This document shows positions 1-6,943 of a stretch of DNA of 27,366 bases, piece by piece; within the stretch, counting starts at the first letter, position 1; every line of letters starts with the position of its first letter. The stretch is taken from positions 1 through 27,366 of the forward strand of contig CAZFJN010000028.1 in assembly GCA_964519595.1 (NCBI GenBank), written 5' to 3'. Below the pieces are notes generated by a model that saw only the letters and a program-made list of their open reading frames with translations, was not told the origin of the DNA and did no database searches. The position numbers were made by a program, and so were the translations under genes. The stretch is from JANRKF01 sp964519595. GTDB taxonomy: Bacteria; Pseudomonadota; Alphaproteobacteria; Rickettsiales; SXRF01.

Positions 1-84
1 GACATGCTCCGCTACTCCGTCTGGTTTCCATCCTTCGCCAAGGCTTCGGAGGACATGCTGGATGAAAAAAAGACTGGGTGCTGA
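1..84 (+). other. Open reading tail carrying a dispersed-repeat fragment
   Basis: The first 84 bases are open in one plus-strand frame that ends at TGA (82-84), giving the C-terminal residues FPSFAKASEDMLDEKKTGC after nine others. Positions 32-55 are the reverse complement, with two mismatches, of a 24-bp word at 11257-11280, so this may be repeat DNA rather than a true gene tail. The octamer GACATGCT occurs at 1-8 and again at 52-59. No protein family can be assigned. The rest of the gap up to 281 is AT-rich; TATACT at 227-232 and TATAAG at 208-213 are possible -10 boxes for the next gene. Confidence 0.3.
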
Positions 85-281
85 CTAATATCTATCTATA
101 ATTGTCAATGCCTGATTCTATCTTGTTCTATCTTGCGCCTTTGATGGCGATTTTCTCAGATTAAATATATTTTAGAAAAAACTTTTTGCGCTTGTAGAAA
201 ATAAGTTTATAAGTCTAACTGTTCTTTATACTAAAACAACGAAAACAACACAAACCATCGCAAAATCGCAAGGAGAATATT

Positions 282-638
282 ATGAATAAGAACGTTATTT
301 ATGTAGTCGCAACGCTTCTGGCCTTAGTAGTAGTAGCATTGCTTATGAAACCACAAAAACCTCAGGATGCTAGCTCACAAAGCGCCGTTGAGTCAGCAAC
401 TCCTTCAGTTACTGAAGCGGCGAAAGAAGCCGCTGATAAAGCTGCGGCCTCTGCTCCGGCTGCTCCTGCTGCTGAAGCTCCTGCTGCTGCCGCTACAGAA
501 GCTCCTGCTGCTGCCCCTGCTGCTGAAGCTCCGGCTGCTCCTGAAGCTGCTGCTCCGGCTGCTACTGAAACTCCAGCTGCTGCTCCTGAAGCTGCCGCTC
601 CGGCTGCTACTGAGCAAGCTCCACAGCCAGCGCAGTAA
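282..638 (+). CDS. Membrane-anchored Ala/Pro/Glu-rich low-complexity protein
   Basis: A 118-residue protein of unknown function. Residues about 5-22 (VIYVVATLLALVVVALLM) form one strongly hydrophobic segment that would act as an uncleaved signal anchor. The rest is a hydrophilic, probably disordered tail built from Ala, Pro, Glu and Thr, with repeated APAAEAP and PEAAAPAATE units. The DNA behind the tail is itself repetitive (GCTCCTGCTGCT-type words), so its length is likely to vary between strains. The start is well supported: AAGGAG at 270-275 lies six bases before the ATG. A strong terminator follows, so this is probably a single-gene unit. By analogy with other anchored Ala/Pro-rich tails it could span the periplasm, but nothing in the sequence shows a partner. 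The gene is convincing; its function is not known. Confidence 0.8.
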   Translation: MNKNVIYVVATLLALVVVALLMKPQKPQDASSQSAVESATPSVTEAAKEAADKAAASAPAAPAAEAPAAAATEAPAAAPAAEAPAAPEAAAPAATETPAAAPEAAAPAATEQAPQPAQ

Positions 639-657
639 GAAACTTTGCTTAAAGCAT

Positions 658-687
658 AAAAAAGGGGGCAAACGCCCCCTTTTTTTA
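658..687 (+). terminator. Rho-independent terminator
   Basis: A GGGGGC/GCCCCC stem (664-669 with 674-679) closes an AAAC loop and is followed by eight T residues (680-686 plus the T80 position of the stem edge). An A-tract precedes it, so it could also act on the other strand. It ends the transcript of the Ala/Pro-rich gene. Confidence 0.9.
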
Positions 688-712
688 TAATATAATGTAG
701 TTATCTTAAATT

Positions 713-1282
713 ATGAAAAAACGCCGCAAGCAGGATTATGCGCCACATATAACCAGCGATAAGCCGCCGCGCTGCGCTGTTGAAGGCTGTGATTGCGACG
801 GTTTATACAAAGCTCCTAAAGATAAGAATTCTATTAATAATTATCGTTTTTTCTGCCTTGAGCATATTCGTGAACATAATGCCAAGTGGGATTTTTTCTC
901 CGGCATGGAAGGACATGAAATCGAGGCCTTCATGCGCGATGCGGTAACCGGACACCGCCCGACCTGGGAACGTGGCGCGCGCATTTCGTCTCCGGAAGAA
1001 AAGCTTTATGCCGCTTTAAATGATTTCCTGAATATAAATCGTAAAAAAACCAAGGAAATTCACGCTAATTTATCAGCAAAAACTCGTAAGGCGCTGGCAA
1101 TCTTTGAAATAGAATATCCCTATAGCACAAATACTCTGAAAAACCGCTACAAAAAGCTGGTAAAACTCTACCATCCTGATCGCAATCCGGGAGATAAGCT
1201 GGCGGAAGAAAAATTCAAAGCCGTTGCTGGCGCTTATAAAATTCTACTTACCGAACTGCAGGAAGTTAATATTCAGAATTAG
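713..1282 (+). CDS. J-domain protein with N-terminal Cys/His cluster
   Basis: A 189-residue DnaJ-type co-chaperone that should stimulate the ATPase of an Hsp70 such as DnaK. The J domain is C-terminal, about residues 135-185, with the diagnostic HPD at 154-156 inside LYHPDRNPGD. The N-terminal half has Cys21, Cys26, Cys28, Cys48 and His51, a plausible metal-binding cluster. This arrangement, Cys-rich N-terminus and J domain at the C-terminus, is a familiar alphaproteobacterial form and is unlike classical DnaJ, which has the J domain first. No clear Shine-Dalgarno lies before the ATG; TATAAT at 691-696 would give a very short leader. The stop codon TAG (1280-1282) sits inside the first unit of an 11-bp tandem repeat. 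The family is clear; the client is unknown. Confidence 0.85.
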   Translation: MKKRRKQDYAPHITSDKPPRCAVEGCDCDGLYKAPKDKNSINNYRFFCLEHIREHNAKWDFFSGMEGHEIEAFMRDAVTGHRPTWERGARISSPEEKLYAALNDFLNINRKKTKEIHANLSAKTRKALAIFEIEYPYSTNTLKNRYKKLVKLYHPDRNPGDKLAEEKFKAVAGAYKILLTELQEVNIQN

Positions 1283-1314
1283 TTCAGAATTAGCCCAGAA
1301 TTAGTTCAGAATTA
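1272..1314. repeat. 11-bp tandem repeat, four copies
   Basis: The unit TTCAGAATTAG occurs at 1272-1282 and 1283-1293, as CCCAGAATTAG at 1294-1304, and as TTCAGAATTA at 1305-1314. The first copy contains the stop codon of the J-domain gene and the last contains the stop of the convergent acyltransferase gene, so the array is exactly the space between the two genes. Confidence 0.9.
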
Positions 1315-1971
1315 TAACATGCTGTGATCAATCGAATATTTCAGCTTCATAACTATATCCTGCAGCTCGTTTACTCTGGAATGTCCTGGATCAACAGGAT
1401 TTCCGCATTTGGCAACCACATGACCACGCAACCATCTTCTTGGCAATAAACGCCGCCATGAACCATGATATTGCCGCGAAAAAACACTTCCCCACAATCC
1501 GGCAAGGGCGATTGGAATAACCGGAACAGGATCACGTTTTATTATCCACTCAATGCCCGGACGAAACCGCCCTAAACCGCCAGTAAAAGTCAGGAATCCT
1601 TCCGGAAATATACATACTATTCCACCATCACGCAGCGCATCGGAAATCATATCAAATGCCCGCTCAACGCTTTTACGGTTTGGCGCTATTGGAATTGCCT
1701 GCGCGCGGCTCATGATAAAATGAACTAACGGTAGATTATATATATCTTCATCAATAACATAACGCACATGCCGCTTACAGCCAGCGTTGATTATCGGACC
1801 GTCCATATAGGAAACATGGTTGCTGATCAGAATAGCCGGACCGTTTGCCGGAATTTTGTCAAAATCAATGTAGCGCGGTTTATAGACAAAGCTGGTTAAG
1901 CCGTGAATAGCGCCTTTTAGAATACGGTTTATTAATGATTCTGATGATTCAGGCTTGTTCATGTTTTTCAT
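1312..1971 (-). CDS. PlsC-like lysophospholipid acyltransferase
   Basis: A 219-residue acyltransferase of the PlsC/Aas superfamily. Motif I is NHVSYMD at residues 51-57, with His52 and Asp57 as the catalytic pair. Motif III is FPEG at 122-125, followed by a GRFRPG stretch. Such enzymes move an acyl chain to a lysophospholipid or acylglycerol phosphate at the inner face of the cytoplasmic membrane. The sequence around motif I resembles the acyltransferase part of Aas and of MFS-acyltransferase fusions more than canonical PlsC, so lysophospholipid repair is as likely as phosphatidate synthesis. It is a stand-alone gene, convergent with the J-domain gene. ATGs at 1971 and 1962 are both possible starts, and neither has a strong ribosome site. 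Confidence 0.85.
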   Translation of the reverse strand: MKNMNKPESSESLINRILKGAIHGLTSFVYKPRYIDFDKIPANGPAILISNHVSYMDGPIINAGCKRHVRYVIDEDIYNLPLVHFIMSRAQAIPIAPNRKSVERAFDMISDALRDGGIVCIFPEGFLTFTGGLGRFRPGIEWIIKRDPVPVIPIALAGLWGSVFSRQYHGSWRRLLPRRWLRGHVVAKCGNPVDPGHSRVNELQDIVMKLKYSIDHSML

Positions 1972-1987
1972 TATAACATATTTTTAG

Positions 1988-2023
1988 TTAACAAGCGGTT
2001 TAACAAACCGTTTAACAAGCGGT
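1988..2023. repeat. 12-bp tandem repeat, three copies
   Basis: TTAACAAGCGGT at 1988-1999, TTAACAAACCGT at 2000-2011 and TTAACAAGCGGT at 2012-2023 form a direct 12-bp array just upstream of the acyltransferase gene. The AACCG and CGGTT words in it are also complementary, so a small hairpin can form. Confidence 0.85.
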
Positions 2024-2277
2024 TATTTAAAGATTTTTTGTGCAATGCGATATTTATTCTACCACTTATATTATCACTCCAGGCGATTTTCTCTCTATAT
2101 TGGCTTTTGTCATTGGCTGATAGATTAAAAGCCTGCTGTTAAAAGTCTGCTGAAAATTGTAATGAAAAAATAATATAATGAAAAATATAAGGAAAATATA
2201 AGAGAAATATAATATAAGAGAAATATTTGACATATCTCTATTTTATAATAATCTTTCATAAGCTGTTGTAATAAAAA

Positions 2278-2569
2278 GAATGTACATTTGTACATGGCGT
2301 GGCGTTAGCCACGCAGATGTCGGATTCCAGAATGATGTCAGATGCCAGAATACAGATGTCAAGAAATTGACATCTGACATTGACATCTGATATCTGACCT
2401 CTGACATCAATATCGAATGTACATTTGTACATAGCGTGGCGTTAGCCGCACAGATGTAGGATGCCAGAAGGATGTCGGATGCCAGAATACAGATGTCAAG
2501 AAATTGACATCTGACATTGACATCTGATATCTGACCTCTGACATCAATATCGAATGTACATTTGTACAT
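2278..2569. repeat. 137-bp tandem duplication upstream of rpsP
   Basis: The 18-bp word GAATGTACATTTGTACAT starts at 2278, 2415 and 2552, an exact period of 137, so the array is two units plus a partial third. The second half of each unit is nearly identical and holds a perfect hairpin, CAGATGTCAA, loop GAAA, TTGACATCTG, followed by degenerate CTGAYAT heptamers. TGTACA is itself a palindrome and occurs twice in each 18-bp word. The first half of each unit differs by several substitutions, so the copy is not brand new. The gap 1972-2681 otherwise holds the 12-bp array and AT-rich DNA (about 2160-2230, with AGAGAAATAT twice). The only coding potential seen is repetitive shadow frames. Confidence 0.9.
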
Positions 2570-2681
2570 TTGACTGGAGCTTGTGGCACGGCAGAACATA
2601 ATGTGTTTTTTGCTTTACGAGAGTTTTAAAGTCTGCTATACGCCTTGTCCCTTAACTTTTAATAAATATGAGAGAAGATAC

Positions 2682-3005
2682 ATGTCAACGAAGATACGTT
2701 TATCCAGAGGCGGCACTAAAAAACGTCCACATTACAGCATTGTAGTGACAAATTCGCGCAATCCGCGTGATTGCAAACATCTGGAAAAAATAGGAACGTA
2801 TAATCCGCTGCTTGATGATGCCAGCGAGAAACGTGTGACAGTTGACGCTGAGCGTGCGAAATACTGGCTTTCCGTCGGCGCGCAGATGAGCGACCGTGTG
2901 CATTTATTTTTCAATAAGGCCGGAATAGTAAATAGTAAGCCGGCACAGAAAGCGGCGCGCAAGCCGAAAAAAGACAAAGGTGAGGCCGCTCCGGCAGCGG
3001 CATAA
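2682..3005 (+). CDS. rpsP: 30S ribosomal protein S16
   Basis: A 107-residue bS16, which binds 16S rRNA in the 30S body during early assembly. The N-terminus STKIRLSRGGTKKRPHYSIVV and the RDCKHLEKIGTYNPL block are typical of the family. After about residue 80 comes a short Lys/Ala-rich tail, a common alphaproteobacterial extension. The ATG at 2682 is chosen because the family starts there; the frame is open further upstream, but that part is not conserved. A GAGAGAAG stretch precedes the ATG. This is the first gene of the plus-strand block with rimM, trmD and rplS, an order found across bacteria. TGCTATAC at 2634-2641 looks like an extended -10, but no good -35 partner is visible. Confidence 0.97.
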   Translation: MSTKIRLSRGGTKKRPHYSIVVTNSRNPRDCKHLEKIGTYNPLLDDASEKRVTVDAERAKYWLSVGAQMSDRVHLFFNKAGIVNSKPAQKAARKPKKDKGEAAPAAA

Positions 3006-3012
3006 CGGCATA

Positions 3013-3044
3013 ATGTCGTTTAAACATAATGTCGTCTAAGCCGC
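3013..3044 (+). repeat. 16-bp duplication of the rimM start context
   Basis: CATAATGTCGT occurs at 3009-3019 and again 16 bases later at 3025-3035, so the ATGTCGT around the rimM start is duplicated. The first ATG (3013) opens an eight-codon frame, MSFKHNVV, whose TAA overlaps the beginning of rimM. This is either a chance duplication or a tiny leader peptide coupled to rimM. Confidence 0.5.
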
Positions 3045-3640
3045 CAATTAAAAATGGCCAGCTATTTAAAATAGCGGAAATCAGCGCTCCGCATGGAATT
3101 CGCGGCGAGTTGAAGCTAATTTGTTTTCTTGAAAATTGCGCTGATCTTGCGCGCTATAATCCTCTGAGAACTGCTTCTGGCAATGTTTATGAGGCGCAAA
3201 TCAGCGGATATATCAAAAATCAGATTATAGTGAAGTTAAGCGGCGTTACTGATAGAAATCAGGCAGATAATCTGCGCGGCATTGAGCTTTACGCTGCGGT
3301 GGATAAATTACCTAAGCTGTGCGAAAATGAATTTTACCATAATGATTTAATTGGCTTAAAGGCAACGCTTGAAAACGGCAGAGAGATTGGAAAAATCGCG
3401 GCAATTCATAATTTTGGCGCTGGCGATATATTGGAAATAACCACCTCTGATGATACCGCTGATGATGAATTATTATTGCCTTTTCAAAGCCCTTTTGTCG
3501 GCGATATTAATTCCGAGAGAATTATAATAACATTGCCGCAATATCTTGAAAATTCCGCAACAGAAAATTCTGAAATTGAAAAATTTAAAACTGAGAAATC
3601 TAAACAGCAAAATAAAACAACAAGAAAAAACAAGCCGTAA
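3029..3640 (+). CDS. rimM: 16S rRNA processing/assembly factor RimM
   Basis: A 203-residue RimM, which binds S19 and helps mature the 30S head domain. The N-terminal RimM domain starts with IAEISAPHGIRGELKL (about residues 16-31). The PRC-barrel domain follows (FYHNDLIGLKA, about 104-114; GAGDILEI, about 132-139; LLPFQSPFVGDI, about 150-161). After about residue 172 the chain becomes a charged, low-complexity tail (SEIEKFKTEKSKQQNKTTRKNKP in part) that the family does not need. It lies 23 bases after rpsP and 14 before trmD, consistent with one operon. An in-frame alternative start is not apparent because the duplicated upstream ATG is in another frame. Confidence 0.95.
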   Translation: MSSKPPIKNGQLFKIAEISAPHGIRGELKLICFLENCADLARYNPLRTASGNVYEAQISGYIKNQIIVKLSGVTDRNQADNLRGIELYAAVDKLPKLCENEFYHNDLIGLKATLENGREIGKIAAIHNFGAGDILEITTSDDTADDELLLPFQSPFVGDINSERIIITLPQYLENSATENSEIEKFKTEKSKQQNKTTRKNKP

Positions 3641-3654
3641 AATTAGCAAGTCAA

Positions 3655-4395
3655 ATGTGTAAGTTAAATGTAGTAGTAATAACGCTGTTTCCGGCAATGT
3701 TTCCAGGGCCGCTTGCTTGTTCTCTGGCCGGAAAAGCGCTGGAAAAAGGCCTCTGGAGTCTTCGAACGCTTGATATACGCGATTTCGCAACCGACAAGCA
3801 CCGCACTGTTGATGATTCGCCTTATGGCGGCGGCGTTGGAATGGTTATGAAGGCTGATGTTCTTGGCAAAGCCCTCGAGCAGGCGAAATTGATGCTGCCG
3901 GACGCACAGCTTATTTACCCCTCACCGCGCGGCGTGGTAATGACACAGCAATTAGTGAAAACTATTCTGTTTAAAACAAACCGAAAAGCCGCCACAGACA
4001 ATGAACAAAAAGAAACAAATCTGATAATCCTCTGTGGCCGCTTTGAAGGTATAGATCAAAGGGTTATTGATCATTATCAGCTTCTTGAGGTAAGCCTTGG
4101 CGATTTTGTGTTATCCGGCGGAGAAATCGCAGCAATGGCGCTGCTGGACGCGGCAATTCGCCTCATTCCTGGCGTTATCGGCAATGATCAGGCGACAAAT
4201 GAGGAAAGTTTCAGCAATGATGAAAATTTCGCTGGATTATTGGAATATCCGCATTATACTCGCCCTCCCCTTTGGAAGGAACTTGGCGTGCCTGATATAT
4301 TGATATCTGGTGACCATGAAAAAATTAAAAACTGGAGGCTGAAGCAGGCGCAGGAAATAACGCGTCGGCTGCGGCCTGATTTGAAAGGCGCGTAA
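3655..4395 (+). CDS. trmD: tRNA (guanine-37-N1) methyltransferase
   Basis: A 246-residue TrmD, a SPOUT-fold enzyme that uses S-adenosylmethionine to make m1G37 in tRNAs with G36, which prevents +1 frameshifting. Seen motifs: DDSPYGGGVGMVMK at residues 53-66, LCGRFEGID at 126-134 and the knot loop LSGGE at 153-157. The family block EYPHYTRPPLW lies at 197-207. Length matches the family. A short insert of polar residues around 108-121 (KTNRKAATDNEQKET) is not typical but lies in a variable loop. The stop is one base before the rplS ATG, so translation is probably coupled. Its place between rimM and rplS is the standard bacterial order. Confidence 0.97.
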   Translation: MCKLNVVVITLFPAMFPGPLACSLAGKALEKGLWSLRTLDIRDFATDKHRTVDDSPYGGGVGMVMKADVLGKALEQAKLMLPDAQLIYPSPRGVVMTQQLVKTILFKTNRKAATDNEQKETNLIILCGRFEGIDQRVIDHYQLLEVSLGDFVLSGGEIAAMALLDAAIRLIPGVIGNDQATNEESFSNDENFAGLLEYPHYTRPPLWKELGVPDILISGDHEKIKNWRLKQAQEITRRLRPDLKGA

Positions 4396-4396
4396 C

Positions 4397-4795
4397 ATGA
4401 ATATTTTACAGAAATTTGAAGCGGCAAACGAAGCAAAATTTAAAGAAGGCAAACGTATTGATAATTTCGCTCAGGGCGACACTGTCCGCGTTAATGTCAG
4501 AATCATCGAAGGAAATAACGAGCGGATTCAGGCTTTTGAAGGCGTGGTGATTGCTCGTAAAAATGCCGGCATTCGCTCGGCGCTTACTGTTCGCAAAATC
4601 AGCCATGGCGAAGGAGTTGAGCGCGTATTTCCGATTTATTCTCCACGCGTTGACAGCGTTGAAATAATCCGTAAAGGCGATGTTCGCCGCGCCAAGCTGT
4701 ATTATCTGCGTGGATTAACCGGAAAAGCCGCGCGCATTACTGAAAAACGCGATGTGCTGGCAGACGCGCCTACTGAAGAGAAGACTGAAGAATAG
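4397..4795 (+). CDS. rplS: 50S ribosomal protein L19
   Basis: A 132-residue bL19, located at the 30S-50S interface of the ribosome. Recognisable blocks are DTVRVNVRIIEGNNERIQAFEGVVIARKN in part (about residues 29-57), SHGEGVERVFPIYSPRVDSVEII in part (about 69-91) and the RRAKLYYLRGLTGKAARI run (about 98-115). The tail is acidic (PTEEKTEE). It is the last translation gene of the rpsP-rimM-trmD-rplS group. leuC begins 21 bases further on with no visible terminator between them, so leucine genes are probably cotranscribed with the ribosomal block, an arrangement common in Alphaproteobacteria. Confidence 0.97.
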   Translation: MNILQKFEAANEAKFKEGKRIDNFAQGDTVRVNVRIIEGNNERIQAFEGVVIARKNAGIRSALTVRKISHGEGVERVFPIYSPRVDSVEIIRKGDVRRAKLYYLRGLTGKAARITEKRDVLADAPTEEKTEE

Positions 4796-4816
4796 TCAAA
4801 GTCAGCGAGTCATCTA

Positions 4817-6226
4817 GTGCCGCAAACAATATACGACAAAATATTCGATTCGCATCTTGTTCATCAGGCTGAAGATGGAACTTGCCTGCTTTATATTGAT
4901 CGTCATCTGGTTCATGAAGTAACCAGCCCGCAAGCATTCGAAGGCTTGCGCGCAAGTGGCCGCACAGTTCGCCGTCCGGATGCAACTCTTGCCGTTCCTG
5001 ATCATAATGTTCCGACAACTCCGGAGAGGAAATCAGGCATAATCAAAGATGAAACCTCGCGTATTCAGGTTCAGACGCTGGCTGATAATGCTCGTGAATT
5101 CGGAATAACTCACTACGCAATGGATGATAAACGGCAAGGAATTGTTCACATAGTAGGCCCTGAGCAAGGCTTCACTCAGCCCGGAATGACAATAGTCTGC
5201 GGAGATTCACATACCAGCACGCACGGCGCTTTCGGAGCATTGGCTTTTGGCATCGGAACTTCAGAAGTTGAGCATGTTCTGGCAACACAAACCCTTATCC
5301 AGCGCCGCGCTAAAAATATGCTCGTTCGCGTTGATGGTATACCCCCTAGTGGTATCACGGCAAAGGACATAGTCCTCGCAATTATCGGCAAAATAGGAAC
5401 TGCCGGCGGAACTGGTTATGTTATCGAATATGCCGGAGAAGCGATTTCCAACCTTTCAATGGAAGGTCGCATGACTATCTGCAATATGAGCATTGAAGCC
5501 GGAGCGCGCGCCGGACTTATCGCTCCTGATGAAAAAACATTTGCATATATAAAAGGCCGCAATCTTGCCCCTCAAGGCCTCGACTGGGATAAGGCGGTTG
5601 CCTATTGGCGCACGCTGCCTTCTGATAAAAATGCCAGATATGACATGGAAATTGTGCTAAAAGCCGCTGATATCGCGCCGCAAGTAACCTGGGGAACTAG
5701 TCCGGAAGATGTTCTGCCGATTACTGGTTATGTTCCTGATCCGGCAAACATCACAGATGAGGCAAAAAGACGCAGTGTCGAGCGAGCGCTTGAATATATG
5801 GGAATTTCTGCTGGCGCTAAATTAACTGAGATAACGATAGACAAAGTCTTTATCGGCTCATGCACTAACGGCAGAATTGAGGATTTACGCGCCGCCGCTA
5901 AAATCGCCAAAGGCCGCAAAGTGGCAAAAAACATCAAGCTGGCAATGGTAGTTCCAGGCTCAGGGCTGGTTAAGGAACAAGCAGAAACAGAAGGGCTTGA
6001 TAAGATTTTTATAGAAGCCGGTTTTGAATGGCGCGAGCCGGGCTGCTCAATGTGCCTGGCAATGAATGCTGATCGCCTTGAACCAGGCGAACGCTGCGCC
6101 TCAACCAGCAACCGTAATTTTGAAGGCAGGCAAGGACGCGGCGGCAGAACACATCTGATGTCGCCGGAAATGGCCGTTGCCGCGGCAATCTCCGGAAAAC
6201 TCGCCGACATAAGGGAGATCAGATAA
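4817..6226 (+). CDS. leuC: 3-isopropylmalate dehydratase, large subunit
   Basis: A 469-residue LeuC, which with LeuD isomerises 2-isopropylmalate to 3-isopropylmalate in leucine synthesis. The [4Fe-4S] cluster ligands are visible as Cys349 (IGSCTNG) and Cys410/Cys413 (EPGCSMC). Aconitase-family blocks CGDSHTSTHGAFG (128-140) and STSNRNFEGRQG near the C-terminus are intact, and the length is normal. The start is GTG at 4817 (reading PQTIYDKIFDSH after Met), which matches the family N-terminus; the ribosome site before it is weak. The stop TAA overlaps the leuD ATG by one base (TAATG), a sign of translational coupling between the two subunits. Confidence 0.97.
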   Translation: MPQTIYDKIFDSHLVHQAEDGTCLLYIDRHLVHEVTSPQAFEGLRASGRTVRRPDATLAVPDHNVPTTPERKSGIIKDETSRIQVQTLADNAREFGITHYAMDDKRQGIVHIVGPEQGFTQPGMTIVCGDSHTSTHGAFGALAFGIGTSEVEHVLATQTLIQRRAKNMLVRVDGIPPSGITAKDIVLAIIGKIGTAGGTGYVIEYAGEAISNLSMEGRMTICNMSIEAGARAGLIAPDEKTFAYIKGRNLAPQGLDWDKAVAYWRTLPSDKNARYDMEIVLKAADIAPQVTWGTSPEDVLPITGYVPDPANITDEAKRRSVERALEYMGISAGAKLTEITIDKVFIGSCTNGRIEDLRAAAKIAKGRKVAKNIKLAMVVPGSGLVKEQAETEGLDKIFIEAGFEWREPGCSMCLAMNADRLEPGERCASTSNRNFEGRQGRGGRTHLMSPEMAVAAAISGKLADIREIR

Positions 6227-6828
6227 TGCGCTCATTCAGCAAACTGACCGCCATTGCCGCGCCGCTGCCGATTGATAATGTCGATACGGACATGATAATT
6301 CCAAAGCAGTTTCTAAAAACCATAAAACGCACCGGCTTGAAAGAAGGTTTGTTTTATGAAATGCGTTATGATGTAAGCGGCAAGATTATAGAAGATTTTA
6401 TTCTTCACCGCGCTCCTTACGATAAGGCAGAAATATTGATTTCCGGCGCTAATTTCGGCTGCGGATCAAGCCGTGAACATGCTCCCTGGGCGCTTGCTGA
6501 TTTTGGAATAAGCTGCATAATCGCGCCAAGCTTTGCTGATATATTTTTCAATAATTGTTTTAAGAATGGCATTTTGCCGATTATCCTGCCAAAGAGCGCC
6601 GTTGATACCCTACTGGAGTATAGTAAAAGCGGCGGCGTAATTAATATTGACCTTGCCGCGCAGACGGTAAAAGCCGGAAATCATAATTTTGAATTCGCCG
6701 TTGAGGCTTTTCGCAAACATTGCCTGATCAATGGATTGGACGATATCGGACTTACCATGGAAAAAATCGCGGCGATAGACAGCTACGAACAGAAACAAAA
6801 ATCTGTTACTCCATGGCTGGCGGCGTAA
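6226..6828 (+). CDS. leuD: 3-isopropylmalate dehydratase, small subunit
   Basis: A 200-residue LeuD, the swivelling small subunit of isopropylmalate isomerase. Family blocks: PLPIDNVDTDMIIPKQFLK (about residues 14-32), GANFGCGSSREHAPWAL (about 74-90) and FFNNCFKNGILPI (about 106-118). The GCGSSREHA run contributes to substrate binding. The length is normal for the proteobacterial long form. It overlaps leuC by one base and precedes leuB after a 115-base gap that contains an 11-bp tandem array, so leuB may have gained some independence in translation. Confidence 0.97.
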   Translation: MRSFSKLTAIAAPLPIDNVDTDMIIPKQFLKTIKRTGLKEGLFYEMRYDVSGKIIEDFILHRAPYDKAEILISGANFGCGSSREHAPWALADFGISCIIAPSFADIFFNNCFKNGILPIILPKSAVDTLLEYSKSGGVINIDLAAQTVKAGNHNFEFAVEAFRKHCLINGLDDIGLTMEKIAAIDSYEQKQKSVTPWLAA

Positions 6829-6879
6829 CAGATAAAAATCGACACAATCAATCACTGAAAAATCACTAAAAAACTTCAT

Positions 6880-6923
6880 AATAAAATCACAATAAAATCA
6901 TAATAGAATCATAATAGAATCAC
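6880..6923. repeat. 11-bp tandem repeat between leuD and leuB
   Basis: AATAAAATCAC (6880-6890), AATAAAATCAT (6891-6901), AATAGAATCAT (6902-6912) and AATAGAATCAC (6913-6923) form four units, with a partial fifth (AATAAAA). The unit length is the same as the array at 1272-1314, but the sequence is different. Confidence 0.9.
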
Positions 6924-6943
6924 AATAAAAGCTGAGAAAAATC

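Noticed and set aside
367..690. Long plus- and minus-strand frames inside the Ala/Pro-rich gene
   Set aside because: They are leucine/lysine- or serine/arginine-rich by-products of the GCT-repeat DNA, and the frame with the ribosome site and terminator is clear.
2278..2569. CRISPR array
   Set aside because: The period is 137 bp with almost no unique spacers, and there are no cas genes nearby.
2243..2599. Minus-strand frames over the 137-bp array
   Set aside because: They repeat the same residues because the DNA is duplicated, lack ribosome sites, and match no family.
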